64,000 nucleotides of DNA from PHAA01 sp963665865 (GTDB lineage Bacteria > Bacillota > Syntrophomonadia > Syntrophomonadales > Syntrophomonadaceae). Below are positions 1 through 7,843 of the stretch, one piece after another. The notes beneath the pieces were generated by a model. The model searched no databases and was not told where the DNA came from. It saw only the letters and a program-made list of their open reading frames with translations. The DNA lies in assembly GCA_963665865.2 (NCBI GenBank), contig CAXXWF010000001.1, positions 3,534,001 to 3,598,000 on the forward strand, in the 5' to 3' direction. Numbering within the stretch: the stretch's first letter is position 1; each line of letters begins with the position of its first letter. The position numbers were made by a program, and so were the translations under genes.

Positions 1-241
1 GCTCCGAAACCCCGGCTGAGCTCAGCATCCTCTTTTCCAGCCAAGCAGTTAAATCGGTCACCACTCCGAAGTGCTCCTGCAGATAATCGGCGGCTGGGTT
101 ACGCAACAGAAATGCAACCCCTAACCCAAACAGCGTGCTGACAACACCACCTAGTGACCGGATTAATCCTTTTTGGTAGCCGATCAAGAGGCTAACCACT
201 AGATTTATTATTATGAGGTAGTCCAGTGCATTAAATCTCAT
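1..241 (-). CDS. CvpA family membrane protein, N-terminal part
   Basis: The frame is open from an ATG at 239-241 to the window edge, giving the first 80 residues. A GAGGTG ribosome site lies 5-10 bases before the start. The N-terminus (MRFNALDYLIIINLVVSLLI) and the following GYQKGLIRSLGG segment are typical of CvpA-type proteins, which have several membrane helices. CvpA was named from colicin V production, but the role in Firmicutes is poorly defined. The gene is cut by the window edge, so total length and C-terminus are unknown. Confidence 0.72.
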   Translation of the reverse strand, partial: MRFNALDYLIIINLVVSLLIGYQKGLIRSLGGVVSTLFGLGVAFLLRNPAADYLQEHFGVVTDLTAWLEKRMLSSAGVSE

Positions 242-595
242 CCAATCACCTCAGTTGAATTGTATCAACTTCATCCCCATCTCCTGGTTCCTTCATTAAT
301 ATTTAATAAATACTGAATAATTGGTCATTTTATAGCTAAACAAACATTTATATTGTATAAGTTTTAACATAACAATTCATATTTTTTATTGTACACTTAA
401 TATACTTAAGGTAGGTGATTTAATTGCTTTCCTTCCTTAACAGACTGGAGCGTTACTTGCCCAGAATGTTAGAATAGGAAATATATGCTAAAATAGAGAT
501 ATACGGCTTAATTATGCTGACTCACTTGTCTGCGCCTTCTGATTTGAGACCGGTAGACAGACGAGGAATCGTAATAGTTCTAGAAAGGTGTTTGC
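242..595. other. Intergenic region, AT-rich
   Basis: This 354-bp spacer separates the divergent CvpA-like and TVP38-like genes. It is AT-rich and must hold both promoters. I see no ORF, RNA gene or strong repeat, and no promoter box good enough to name. Confidence 0.5.
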
Positions 596-1174
596 ATGGA
601 TTTTAGCAACATTCACGGTCTGATCGCCTATATAAATGGCTTCGGCATCTTTGCCCCGCTGGTCGCTTTTGTTCTGTTTATGATCCAGGCAATTTTACCA
701 GTTTTCCCGTATATAATACTAACTGCTGCCGGGGGAATATTGTTTGGTTTTAAACTCGGATTTCTCCTTTCCTGGTTAGGGGCACTGACTGGTGCCTGTC
801 TGGCTTACTGGATGTGCAGATTGCTGGGGTATTCTCAATTTTTGCAGCACTTCTATACCCGTATGGGTTATGATGTGCGACAACTTAATTCCTCAATGGC
901 TTTTTGGACCATCGTTATAGCCCGTATAATACCGGTAATTCCTACTCCGCTGATAAATGCCGCAGCGGCGCTGGGAGGGGTCTCCTTCCCTAACTTTGCT
1001 GCATCTTCAGCTATTGGAAAAATCCCGTCGGCGGTTCTCTACACCGGCTTGGGCCTAGCCCTCTTTAACGCCAAGGACATTAATACCGCCCTAATAATTA
1101 TAGGCCTTACCGTGCTCTTTTTGTTACTTATCAAGTACCTTGGCGAAAAAATATTTCATCCCAAGCTTGACTGA
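596..1174 (+). CDS. TVP38/TMEM64-family membrane protein (VTT domain)
   Basis: A 192-residue integral membrane protein with about five hydrophobic segments. Residues about 45-75 (AAGGILFGFKLGFLLSWLG, then GA..GACLAYWMCRLLG) and about 105-145 (IVIARIIPVIPTPLINAAAA) match the conserved halves of the VTT/SNARE-associated family (DedA relatives). These proteins act in the membrane; several are linked to lipid scrambling or undecaprenyl-phosphate recycling, but no substrate can be assigned here. The ATG is preceded by GAAAGGTG. The length is near the family's usual 190-220 residues. It is followed after 82 bp by another small membrane protein on the same strand. Confidence 0.8.
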   Translation: MDFSNIHGLIAYINGFGIFAPLVAFVLFMIQAILPVFPYIILTAAGGILFGFKLGFLLSWLGALTGACLAYWMCRLLGYSQFLQHFYTRMGYDVRQLNSSMAFWTIVIARIIPVIPTPLINAAAALGGVSFPNFAASSAIGKIPSAVLYTGLGLALFNAKDINTALIIIGLTVLFLLLIKYLGEKIFHPKLD

Positions 1175-1256
1175 CCCAGATCCATTTAACTGCATCTGAC
1201 CACTTAGCCTGCCGTTTTTCGGATTTCTAGCCAAAGGAGGCTTGCTGCCAATAATC

Positions 1257-1766
1257 ATGAATACTTATTTTCCCATCATTATCAGCTCGGCCAGCGTTTA
1301 TCTCTTCATCGTTCTGGCAATACGTCTATTTGGCAAAAAGGAATTGGCCCAGTTATCGGTAATCGATCTGGTTTTCATATTACTTATTAGCAACTCCGTG
1401 CAAAATGCTATGGTTGGCAGTAACTCCACCCTCATCGGTGGTCTAGTTGCTGCCACAACCCTGTTCGTTGTTAATTTCCTATTAAAAAAGGCATTATTGC
1501 GTTCTCGGAAGCTTAACCAAATGATCCAGGGCAATCCTTTAATGCTGATTTATAATGGCCAGATTATCCAGACTCATTTAGATCAAGCCCAGATTTCGTT
1601 GGAAGAAATTGAGGCAGCTGTACGAGAACACGGAGTCGAGACCGTCAAGCAGGTTAATTTAGCAGTCCTGGAAGTTGATGGCAATATTAGCGTTCTCTCT
1701 GATAATTTTTCCTCTAAATCTGTTAAAAAGCGCAAAGCACATAGAGCTATCAATAGAAATGGGTAG
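1257..1766 (+). CDS. DUF421 (YetF-like) membrane protein
   Basis: About 169 residues. Three N-terminal hydrophobic segments are followed by a soluble C-terminal domain. The stretch VLAIRLFGKKELAQLSVIDL near residues 20-40 and the later GNPLMLIYNGQI and LAVLEVDGNISVL segments are typical of DUF421/YetF proteins, whose function is unresolved. The start is uncertain: AAAGGAGG at 1233-1240 lies only one base before a TTG at 1242 but 16 bases before the ATG at 1257. I chose the ATG because MNTYFPIIIS fits family N-termini. Confidence 0.75.
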   Translation: MNTYFPIIISSASVYLFIVLAIRLFGKKELAQLSVIDLVFILLISNSVQNAMVGSNSTLIGGLVAATTLFVVNFLLKKALLRSRKLNQMIQGNPLMLIYNGQIIQTHLDQAQISLEEIEAAVREHGVETVKQVNLAVLEVDGNISVLSDNFSSKSVKKRKAHRAINRNG

Positions 1767-2169
1767 AACATACGGTGGTAAAGATGGCGTGAATATTACT
1801 CTATCCCTTAGTGTGAAAAAAGGGCCCTCTAAGGCGCGAAAAGAGCCCGGCTAATACCAAATCCAGGCGGGTAACAAGGGCTCTTAGGATGGCCTTCTGG
1901 GGCATTTACGAAAAGAAGTCGACTATAGGGGCAACATCCCTCTCAAAATGGTAAGCAGGGTATGTTCCAGCAAGGATTCTGTTTAAGTTTTACAGTTACC
2001 ACACAAAAACTTCCCCATCACTTCCCCGACCCGAGGATTTTCGGAATACTCTTTCTTTTTTCAAACCAAGCCTTCACTACCCGCAGGGTAAGTTGCGGGT
2101 AGTAAAGGTTAAATACAAACTATTTTTTCTAATTTGAATATCCTTTTTATAAACCATACGGTTTCTAAA
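1767..2169. other. Intergenic region between convergent genes
   Basis: This 403-bp gap lies between a plus-strand and a minus-strand gene end. It contains several short GGGCTC/GAGCCC complementary words near 1825-1885 and a clear inverted repeat at 2071-2108 (listed separately). No gene is visible. Confidence 0.5.
2071..2108 (-). terminator. Inverted repeat, probable terminator of the acyl-CoA dehydrogenase gene
   Basis: ACTACCCGCA (2076-2085) and TGCGGGTAGT (2094-2103) form a perfect 10-bp stem with an 8-nt loop. Past one mismatch the stem gains another 4 bp. It lies about 60 bp after the stop of the minus-strand gene. There is no strong T run after it on that strand, so intrinsic termination is likely but not certain. 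Confidence 0.5.
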
Positions 2170-4008
2170 TTAGTATGCAAAAGCCTCTATGGAAATATCC
2201 AGAGCCGATGTGTCCGCGTCGACAATAATGTCTGCAACAGTATTTACATTGGGGACGATATTACGCAGATAAAAACGAGCCGCTTCTACTTTGCCGGTAT
2301 AGAACGCATAATCAAAATGTTCCGGCCCAACTTCCTTGGCTCTTCTGTCGGCCAGTAAGGCCTGATTGAGAAGCAGACTGCCACTGTAAAGCTGGGATAA
2401 GGCTGTCAGGATACGGCGGGAGTATAGAGGCATCATACTAAAGGCTTTATTGGTTGTAAACTCCATCAGAGTTTTTTGAATCTTGCTAAAAGCAACCAGG
2501 GCTTTCCCCAGGCTGGCGAATTCCTTGTTAAACCCCGGATTGTCCTTATTATCTTCGTAAAAATCCTGAATATCTTTCATAAATTGGGCAAAAACCGCAC
2601 CTTTCTTCATGGTCATTTTGCGCCCGACAAGGTCCATGGACTGAATGAAGTTGGTTCCTTCCCAGATGGAATAAATCTTGACATCACGGGCTATCTGCGC
2701 CACCGGATACTCTTCACAATACCCATAGCCACCATAAGCCTGTATCGCTTCACCAATAAGCCACCAGGCTTCGTCAGTGGGATATGCCTTACACAGGGGA
2801 GTGGTCATCTCGATAAGATCATTGGCTTTTTGTCGTCTTTCCGGGTCGGGATCATGATGGCGAACATCAAAAGCAAAATAGGTCTTATATAGCATGGCAC
2901 GCATCGCTTCCACATGGGCTTTTCCCATTAAAAGAGTCCTTCTGATGTCTTCGTGGTTAATAATAGTCGTGCGGCCAGACTTGGGATTGGTCATCAGCCT
3001 TCCCTGGATTCTTTCCTTGGTATAGTCGCGAGCATTGTAATAAGCGTTGGCCAGGCAAGAAAGGGCCATGTGGCCAGTTTCCATACGCGCTGTATTCATC
3101 ATCTGGAACATCTGAGCCATTCCTTCTCCGGTTTCATCATTCTCCAGGGGATTTTTCCCTAGGAGCCAACCGCGGCAATTGTTATTTTCACCCATAGCCA
3201 AGGCGGCGGTGCAGGAGCCATGCTGCCCCAGTTTGTGTTCTACAGCGGTGGTGCTGACATCATTATCTTCAAAACTACCGTCTTCGTTAATCCAGTACTT
3301 GGGTACCACAAAAAGAGAGATGCCTCTGGTTCCCGCTGCAGCACCTTCCACCCGGGCCAGGTATAGATGGATGATATTATCGGTAAAGTCATTATCTCCA
3401 CCGGTGATAAATATCTTACTGCCCTTGATTTTAAAAATCCGGGGGTTATCAGTGGGATAGGCTCTGGAAAGAATGTCACCCACATCCGATCCGGCGGTTG
3501 CTTCCGTCAAGCACATGGTGCCGGTCCAGGTTCCGTCCATCATCTTGGGCAGAAACATGTCTTTTACTTCTATGGTTCCAAAGCTCTGAATAAGGTCGGC
3601 AGCACCACTGGTCAGAACAATATAGGGGGCAAAAGTGGGGTTGGCGGCTGCAAGTAGTTCCCACACCATGGAATGAAGGATATGGGGCAGGATCATGGCA
3701 TCTTCCGATTCATCAATATTGCTGGTTCCCCATCCTTCACTCTGCAATTGTTTAAAAAGAGGCCCAACGCTGGGCGGCAAGGTCACCTTTCCATTTTCTA
3801 GTTTGACCGGATGACTATCGCAGTCTTCATTGGTCGCTTCAACAACTTCTTTACACATTTTTAAAATGGGAGTGAGAACAGATTTGACATCATCTTTTGA
3901 GTAATAATCAGCAAATTTCGGATAATTAAAAATCTGTTCTGTAGGAAGCCATTCCTGGAGAATGAATTCAAAGTCCCGGGTATTCTGGTAAGCAAAATTA
4001 GAAGCCAT
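2170..4008 (-). CDS. Acyl-CoA dehydrogenase (long form, with C-terminal domain)
   Basis: A 612-residue FAD enzyme that would oxidise acyl-CoA to enoyl-CoA, passing electrons to ETF. Motifs in order: MCLTEATAGSDVG (about 165-177, middle domain), GTRGISLFVVPK (about 227-238), QAYGGYGYCEEYP (about 423-435) and IWEGTN with the catalytic-base Glu near 450. About 150 extra C-terminal residues place it with the roughly 600-residue subfamily (AcdB/DmdC-like) rather than 380-residue short-chain enzymes. I start at 4008 because GGAGGG lies 9 bases upstream; the in-frame ATG at 4104 adds 32 lysine- and proline-rich residues unlike the family. It is the last gene of the hbd-ech-thiolase cluster. Substrate chain length cannot be read from the sequence; butyryl-CoA is the contextual guess. 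No etfAB genes are in the window. Confidence 0.92.
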   Translation of the reverse strand: MASNFAYQNTRDFEFILQEWLPTEQIFNYPKFADYYSKDDVKSVLTPILKMCKEVVEATNEDCDSHPVKLENGKVTLPPSVGPLFKQLQSEGWGTSNIDESEDAMILPHILHSMVWELLAAANPTFAPYIVLTSGAADLIQSFGTIEVKDMFLPKMMDGTWTGTMCLTEATAGSDVGDILSRAYPTDNPRIFKIKGSKIFITGGDNDFTDNIIHLYLARVEGAAAGTRGISLFVVPKYWINEDGSFEDNDVSTTAVEHKLGQHGSCTAALAMGENNNCRGWLLGKNPLENDETGEGMAQMFQMMNTARMETGHMALSCLANAYYNARDYTKERIQGRLMTNPKSGRTTIINHEDIRRTLLMGKAHVEAMRAMLYKTYFAFDVRHHDPDPERRQKANDLIEMTTPLCKAYPTDEAWWLIGEAIQAYGGYGYCEEYPVAQIARDVKIYSIWEGTNFIQSMDLVGRKMTMKKGAVFAQFMKDIQDFYEDNKDNPGFNKEFASLGKALVAFSKIQKTLMEFTTNKAFSMMPLYSRRILTALSQLYSGSLLLNQALLADRRAKEVGPEHFDYAFYTGKVEAARFYLRNIVPNVNTVADIIVDADTSALDISIEAFAY

Positions 4009-4078
4009 TTTTGATTCCCTCCGCTTTCTATTATTTCCCTTTATTTTTGGGGGTGGCTTTCCCTGATTTTTGAAAAGG

Positions 4079-4107
4079 CGGGCGATGGTGGTGCAAACCA
4101 TCACCCG
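4079..4107 (-). other. Stem-loop between thiolase and acyl-CoA dehydrogenase genes
   Basis: On the minus strand CGGG-T-GATGGT pairs with ACCATC-G-CCCG around an 8-nt loop, a GC-rich imperfect hairpin. It lies after the thiolase stop and about 70 bp before the dehydrogenase start, followed by a short CCTTTTC run. It could be a partial terminator or RNA processing site that sets relative expression of the two genes. Confidence 0.45.
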
Positions 4108-4132
4108 TTATATAGATTATAGAGAGGAGGCT

Positions 4133-5362
4133 CTATATATCTCTAGTCCACAGGCAAGCCATAGCCGGTCCACCGCCTACGCATAAGGAAGCACCACCTA
4201 CCGTGGCTCCTATTCTTTCCATTTCATAATAGAGGCTTACCTGGATACGCAGGCCTGTGCATCCTACCGGATGACCCAGGGCGATGCCGGAACCGTTGTG
4301 GTTGATGTTGCCCTCGTTCTGAAGGTCGCCCATGTTCATGTCGATACCCTGTTCCTCTTTCATCAACATCTTGACGCCTATAACCTGGGCAGCAAAGGCC
4401 TCGTTGACTTCCCAGTAATCAACATCACCATATTTCATGCCCGCTTGTTTGAGAACTTTGGGAATGGCTTTAGCCGGCCCTATACCCATATAGTAGGGAT
4501 CTACACCTGCGGAGCAGATCCCGATCAGTTTCATTAAGGGCTTGAGTCCTAATTCAAGGGCTTTCTTTTTAGTCATTAACACCGCTGCGCACGAAGCGTC
4601 GTTTAGGCCAGAAGCATTAGCTGCAGTGGTGACACCGTCCTTATTAAAAGCGGGGGAAAGCTTGCCCATGCTTTCCATACTGGCTCCCCGGATAGGATGC
4701 TCGTCGGTATCGAAGATAGTGACCTTTCCCTTTCTGCCCGGGATTTCCACCGGTACGATCTCCCGTTTGAACCGGCCTCCATCTATAGCTTGCACAGCCC
4801 GGGTGTGGCTAATGAGGGCTAACATATCGCATTGTTCGCGGGTGATGCCGTATTTCTTGGCTACATTGTCAGCTGTGCCGCCCATGTGGCTGCCGGCCAG
4901 TTGGCAAACAAGACCATCGGAAAGCATGGCATCCTGGAGTTTCCCGTCACCCATGCGGTAGCCCCAGCGAGCGTTCTGCACCAGATAAGGAACATTGCTC
5001 ATGCTTTCGGTCCCCACTACCAGAGCGATCTCACTTCTGCCCAGCATTAAGTTGGCGGCGGCAATATCAGTAGCGCGCATGGCGGATGCGCAGTTCTGCT
5101 GCACCGTACAGGCTGCCGAGCTCTGATCCATGCCGATTCCCATGGCCACGATACGGGACGGCAGTGAGCCATTGCCCTGCATAAGGCCCATCCCCATAAC
5201 CAGTTCATCCACCTGGGAAGGCTGCAAACCAGCCCTCTTAACAGCTTCAGCAGCGGTAATTTTTGAGAGGTCCACCGCCCGCATAGACTTCAGAGATCCA
5301 CCATAGTCACCAATGGGGGTTCTGCAAGCGCTGACCATTACAACTTCTTCATTTATGCTCAT
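4133..5362 (-). CDS. Acetyl-CoA C-acetyltransferase (thiolase)
   Basis: About 409 residues, normal for a thiolase. It cleaves acetoacetyl-CoA (or another 3-ketoacyl-CoA) with CoA to acetyl-CoA. The nucleophilic Cys lies in QQNCASAMRA near residue 91, VNEAFAAQ near 318, the catalytic His in GHPVGCTG near 363, and the second catalytic Cys in CVGGGPAM near 393. ATG is preceded by AGGAGGAATTTGTAA. It lies 128 bp after the ech gene and 124 bp before the dehydrogenase gene, all on one strand. In this context it would run in the degradative direction during butyrate oxidation. Confidence 0.94.
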   Translation of the reverse strand: MSINEEVVMVSACRTPIGDYGGSLKSMRAVDLSKITAAEAVKRAGLQPSQVDELVMGMGLMQGNGSLPSRIVAMGIGMDQSSAACTVQQNCASAMRATDIAAANLMLGRSEIALVVGTESMSNVPYLVQNARWGYRMGDGKLQDAMLSDGLVCQLAGSHMGGTADNVAKKYGITREQCDMLALISHTRAVQAIDGGRFKREIVPVEIPGRKGKVTIFDTDEHPIRGASMESMGKLSPAFNKDGVTTAANASGLNDASCAAVLMTKKKALELGLKPLMKLIGICSAGVDPYYMGIGPAKAIPKVLKQAGMKYGDVDYWEVNEAFAAQVIGVKMLMKEEQGIDMNMGDLQNEGNINHNGSGIALGHPVGCTGLRIQVSLYYEMERIGATVGGASLCVGGGPAMACLWTRDI

Positions 5363-5408
5363 TTACAAATTCCTCCTTAAATTTAAAGGTTTATGTCAAT
5401 TTAAAACA

Positions 5409-5425
5409 ATATTCTATCAGAATAT
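5409..5425. repeat. Short inverted repeat in the ech-thiolase spacer
   Basis: ATATTCT-ATC-AGAATAT is a perfect 7-bp inverted repeat with a 3-nt spacer, 47 bp before the thiolase start. Its symmetry is operator-like, but I recognise no regulator for it. Confidence 0.35.
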
Positions 5426-5490
5426 GGACCCGGTTTACTCCCCGGATTTGATGGTTTTTCATCTGAATCCGAGATCTAAGTTGGGATGAT

Positions 5491-6273
5491 TTATTGGCCC
5501 TTGAACTGTGGTCTTCTCTTTTCCACAAAGGCCTGGGTGCCTTCTTTCATATCTTCAGTGGCCACGCACAGGCCAAAGAAGTCAGATTCGATCCTCAAGC
5601 CGCTGTCCATATCACCCTGCAATCCCTGCCCTATAGCCAGTTTCGCGTAGGCTACCGACAGGGGGGCATTGTTCATCATTTTCTTGGCCAGCTTTCGAGC
5701 CTGGTCCATTAATTCTCCCAACGGATAGACATGGTTGACCAGCCCCACCCGGTATGCTTCCGCAGCGTTGATAACCCCAGCCGTAAAAGCCAGTTCCTTG
5801 GCCCGCCCTTCTCCAATCAGCCGGGGCAGCCTCTGGGTACCGCCATAACCGGGTATGACTCCCAGGCTCACCTCGGGCAACCCGAATACGGCCGTTTCGG
5901 AAGCGAGGCGAATATCGCAGGCCATGGCCAATTCACATCCGCCGCCCAGAGCAAAACCGTTGACTGCTGCAATAACCGGTTTTTCCAGTACGTCCAGTTT
6001 ACGAAAAGTTTGTTCTCCTTCGTCGCTGCAAAAACGGGCCTGAGCCGGTGACATACTCATGAAACCTATAATATCGGCCCCGGCCACGAAGGCCTTGTCT
6101 CCAGACCCGGTAACTATCAGGACTTTGATCTCTTCATCCGCTTTGACTTCATCAATTGCCCGGCCTATATCATGAATTGTTGCGGTGTTCAGTGCATTCA
6201 TAGCTTTGGGCCGATTGATATAGAGAATGCCTATGTTTCCTTCTTTTTCCAAAATTACATTGTCGTATTCCAT
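5491..6273 (-). CDS. Enoyl-CoA hydratase (crotonase family)
   Basis: A 260-residue crotonase-fold enzyme that hydrates crotonyl-CoA to 3-hydroxybutyryl-CoA. AFVAGADI (about 61-68) and NGFALGGGCELAMACD (about 105-120) form the oxyanion-hole region. Both catalytic glutamates of true hydratases are present: GGGCE (Glu114) and FGLPE (Glu134), followed by PGYGGTQRLPRL. The start at 6273 (MEYDNVILEK) has AGAGGGG 8 bases upstream; an in-frame GTG at 6300 would add nine residues without family support. It lies 51 bp after hbd. Confidence 0.93.
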   Translation of the reverse strand: MEYDNVILEKEGNIGILYINRPKAMNALNTATIHDIGRAIDEVKADEEIKVLIVTGSGDKAFVAGADIIGFMSMSPAQARFCSDEGEQTFRKLDVLEKPVIAAVNGFALGGGCELAMACDIRLASETAVFGLPEVSLGVIPGYGGTQRLPRLIGEGRAKELAFTAGVINAAEAYRVGLVNHVYPLGELMDQARKLAKKMMNNAPLSVAYAKLAIGQGLQGDMDSGLRIESDFFGLCVATEDMKEGTQAFVEKRRPQFKGQ

Positions 6274-6324
6274 CTTATTGACCCCTCTCCGTCTTGGCAC
6301 CGGTATTAAGGCCTGCAGCCCAAA

Positions 6325-7179
6325 TTATTTATTGTAGTCAAAGAATCCTTTTTTACTCTTCATGCCCAGCCATCCAGCCCGCACCAGTTGTTTTAAAGGA
6401 GGAGCAGGACGATACTTGGGATCTCCGGTCTCAGCATATAAAGTGTTGCAGACGGCCAGGGCAATATCCACACCCACCAGATCGGCCAGAGCGAGTGGAC
6501 CCATAGGCCAGCCGGCACCCAGTTTCATAGCGGTATCAATATCGGTGCCCGATGCCAATCCTTCGTATAAGATATAGGCAGCTTCATTAATGCCGGGGAT
6601 GAGAATGCGATTAACCACGAAGCCCGGTCCTTCTTTTACCTGAATTGGTTTTTTGCCAATAGCCTTGGCCAGTTCTATAACCGTATCCACAGTTTCCTGT
6701 GAAGTCTGAATGGCAGGAATAACCTCTACCAGCTTCATAACATTGGCGGGATTAAAGAAGTGCATACCAATGACCTTGTCTGCTCTTTTGGTGATGGCGG
6801 CGATTTCTGTCAGGGAAAGAGATGAAGTATTGGTAGCAATGATCACTTCAGGTTTTAACAGGGCATCCAGCTTGGTGTAGACGTCCTTCTTGATGTCCAT
6901 GTTTTCAAAAACGCATTCAACTATCAGATCCACCTCGGCCAAATCATCAAATTTCGCGGTAGGTTTAATTTTTCCAACAACGGCTTCCTTGGTCCCGAGA
7001 GGCACGGATCCTTTTTCTTCCGCCTTGGACAGACTTTTTGCGATGTTGTTTACTGCTCTGGTGCAGAATTCTTCTTTGATATCGTAAAGAATGACTTCTT
7101 TCCCTGCAATAGCTAGAGCCCAGGCAATTCCCTGCCCCATGGTCCCGGCCCCCAGTAATCCAATCTTGTTAATCTCCAT
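6325..7179 (-). CDS. hbd: 3-hydroxybutyryl-CoA dehydrogenase
   Basis: 284 residues, the typical length. It oxidises 3-hydroxybutyryl-CoA to acetoacetyl-CoA with NAD. The N-terminal Rossmann motif is GLLGAGTMGQGIAW (about 7-20). The catalytic region is TNTSSLSLTEIA (about 115-126) and GMHFFNPANVMKLVEVI with the active-site His near 139. The C-terminal helical domain carries GFVVNRILIPGINEA. It is the first gene of the four-gene minus-strand cluster and is preceded by a sigma-54 type promoter about 110 bp upstream, so it probably opens the operon. Confidence 0.95.
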   Translation of the reverse strand: MEINKIGLLGAGTMGQGIAWALAIAGKEVILYDIKEEFCTRAVNNIAKSLSKAEEKGSVPLGTKEAVVGKIKPTAKFDDLAEVDLIVECVFENMDIKKDVYTKLDALLKPEVIIATNTSSLSLTEIAAITKRADKVIGMHFFNPANVMKLVEVIPAIQTSQETVDTVIELAKAIGKKPIQVKEGPGFVVNRILIPGINEAAYILYEGLASGTDIDTAMKLGAGWPMGPLALADLVGVDIALAVCNTLYAETGDPKYRPAPPLKQLVRAGWLGMKSKKGFFDYNK

Positions 7180-7299
7180 GAATTATAGACCCCCTAAGTT
7201 TTATTTTTGGAGTATTCTTCAATAAGCATGTCTATCGAATTATTGCTGTTAGAACCACCCCCGCAACATTTTTGAGCTAAATGCTCTGCTAAGTTAATT

Positions 7300-7315
7300 T
7301 GCAAGTATTGTACCA
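7300..7315 (-). promoter_or_regulatory. Sigma-54 (-24/-12) promoter of the beta-oxidation cluster
   Basis: On the minus strand TGGTACAATACTTGCA matches the TGGCACR-N4-TTGCW consensus, with GG and GC at exactly the required spacing. Transcription would begin near 7289, giving a leader of about 110 nt before hbd. A sigma-54 activator gene lies directly upstream, which supports the call. Confidence 0.72.
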
Positions 7316-7398
7316 AGCAGTACGGTTCGCCCTTTTAAGAATCAGCAGGCCCATTTTTTATGTATTGCCAAGCTATTATGGGAGAACTCGATATATAA

Positions 7399-7762
7399 GC
7401 AAAAGCGGAGGGTCGATCTTTCATTTAGACAGTCGATAGACATAAAGAACGCGGTCTTTATGTCAAAGCACATCACTTTTTGCAAAAGCGGAGGTTTTCT
7501 TCGAAAACGAATGTTTACAAGACCGGGTAGGCGTTAATAATGTAGGCGTAGTGTAGAAGATCCCCTTTTTTCGCAAAAAGGCGACGGATTTCTGTAAAAG
7601 CGTATCAGTTTTGTCTGATCTACTAAAAGGTTTAACAAAAATAGACCCTTAAGCAAAAAAATAATCCTAGCAAAACCGGAGATATTTATTGGGGGGTAGG
7701 GGGGAATGAGATTTGGAATGGCACAAATGAAGGGTTTCTGAGTATTTTCGCTATAGCGGAGG
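7399..7762. repeat. Four copies of a GCAAAAGCGGAGG motif, candidate activator sites
   Basis: The 664-bp spacer between hbd and the activator gene has no ORF. It contains GCAAAAGCGGAGG at 7399-7411 and 7482-7494 (identical), GCAAAACCGGAGA at 7670-7682 and GCTATAGCGGAGG at 7750-7762. The second and fourth copies also share TTTTCT after the motif. The pairs are spaced 83 and 80 bp apart. They lie about 85-460 bp upstream of the sigma-54 promoter, the usual range for enhancer sites. Confidence 0.5.
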
Positions 7763-7843
7763 TTTTCTGTTAAAAGCAGATGCTAAAAGTCGTGCTCAAG
7801 GCACTATTCAAATGGCAGCAAGAAACCAGCTCTACAAACAGGG

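Noticed and set aside
1825..1890. GGGCCCTCT/AGAGCCC/GGGCTCTT words as a terminator or attenuator
   Set aside because: Pairing needs a bulge or a long loop and no T run follows. Too weak to call.
4009..4104. Upstream start for the acyl-CoA dehydrogenase
   Set aside because: It adds 32 residues rich in Lys, Arg and Pro with no counterpart in the family, and the inner ATG has a good ribosome site.
7727..7745. TGGCACAAATGAAGGG as a sigma-54 promoter
   Set aside because: The -24 half is perfect but the -12 position reads AGGG instead of TTGC.
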